This document shows, one piece after another, positions 11,937 to 11,949 of a DNA stretch of 11,949 bases. Positions within the stretch are counted from its first letter, which is position 1, and each line of letters begins with the position of its first letter. A model generated the notes under the pieces. The model was not told the origin of the DNA and did no database searches. It worked only from the letters and a program-made list of their open reading frames with translations. Source of the stretch: an uncultured Cetobacterium sp. (GTDB lineage: Bacteria; Fusobacteriota; Fusobacteriia; Fusobacteriales; Fusobacteriaceae); assembly GCA_900766645.1 (NCBI GenBank), contig CAAFWD010000229.1, forward strand, positions 1-11,949, written 5' to 3'. A program made the translations under genes and the position numbers.

Positions 11937-11949
11937 AGATCGGAAGAGC
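11937..11949 (+). other. Illumina adapter remnant at the contig end
   Basis: The last 13 bases, AGATCGGAAGAGC, are identical to the start of the standard Illumina TruSeq adapter and are more GC-rich than the flanking gene. They interrupt the family-like reading of the transporter N-terminus. They are almost certainly untrimmed library sequence, not genome; the final genomic base is about 11936. Confidence 0.92.

Noticed and set aside
1..11949. tRNA, rRNA, CRISPR array, insertion sequence or prophage
   Set aside because: No cloverleaf-like or rRNA segment, no regularly spaced repeats, no transposase or integrase motifs were seen on either strand.

Overview
This AT-rich window (roughly 30% G+C by eye) looks like one contig from a Gram-negative anaerobe of the Fusobacteriota (Fusobacterium / Cetobacterium / Ilyobacter type). 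That placement is inferred from three things. Base composition is low. Gene content combines an envelope uronic-acid/glycolipid cluster, a 2-hydroxycarboxylate transporter, an AIM24 protein, argG and a K+/Na+/Ca2+ exchanger. The amino-acid-binding protein has an ordinary Sec signal peptide with no lipobox, which implies a periplasm. No rRNA or other marker is present, so the genus is not claimed. Both ends cut through genes, and the last 13 bases (11937-11949) match the Illumina adapter start exactly.

Layout. (1) 1-2260, minus strand: a tight operon in the order GT2 polyprenyl-phosphate sugar transferase, small LAB_N membrane protein, UDP-glucuronate-epimerase-like SDR, UDP-glucose 6-dehydrogenase (cut by the left end). 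Junctions are 1 nt, 13 nt and a 1-nt overlap. Together they could make a UDP-hexuronic acid and load it onto a lipid carrier for lipid A, core or other envelope decoration. (2) 2444-3352, minus: a lone PhzF-family isomerase with its own terminator. (3) 3353-5791, plus: a long AT-rich control region, a TTGACA promoter, an uncatalogued 33-codon basic, arginine-containing leader ORF, an intrinsic terminator, then an amino-acid-binding protein and argG. No room exists for a promoter between terminator and first gene, so this looks like conditional read-through (attenuation). (4) 5893-8966, minus: an operon of peptidase C26 (gamma-glutamyl hydrolase type), APC amino-acid permease and CaCA-type exchanger, driven by an extended -10 promoter. 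(5) 9107-9853, minus: type I methionine aminopeptidase with a good promoter and terminator; it carries Trp where the family normally has the second active-site His. (6) 9962-10651, minus: AIM24/TIGR00266 protein. (7) 10769 to right end, minus: 2-hydroxycarboxylate (CitS/MaeN-type) Na+ symporter lacking its N-terminus because the contig ends.

The most promising unexplained element is the leader-peptide/terminator arrangement before the binding protein and argG. The next is the GT2 + LAB_N + uronate-sugar module. Most other genes are ordinary housekeeping or transport genes.
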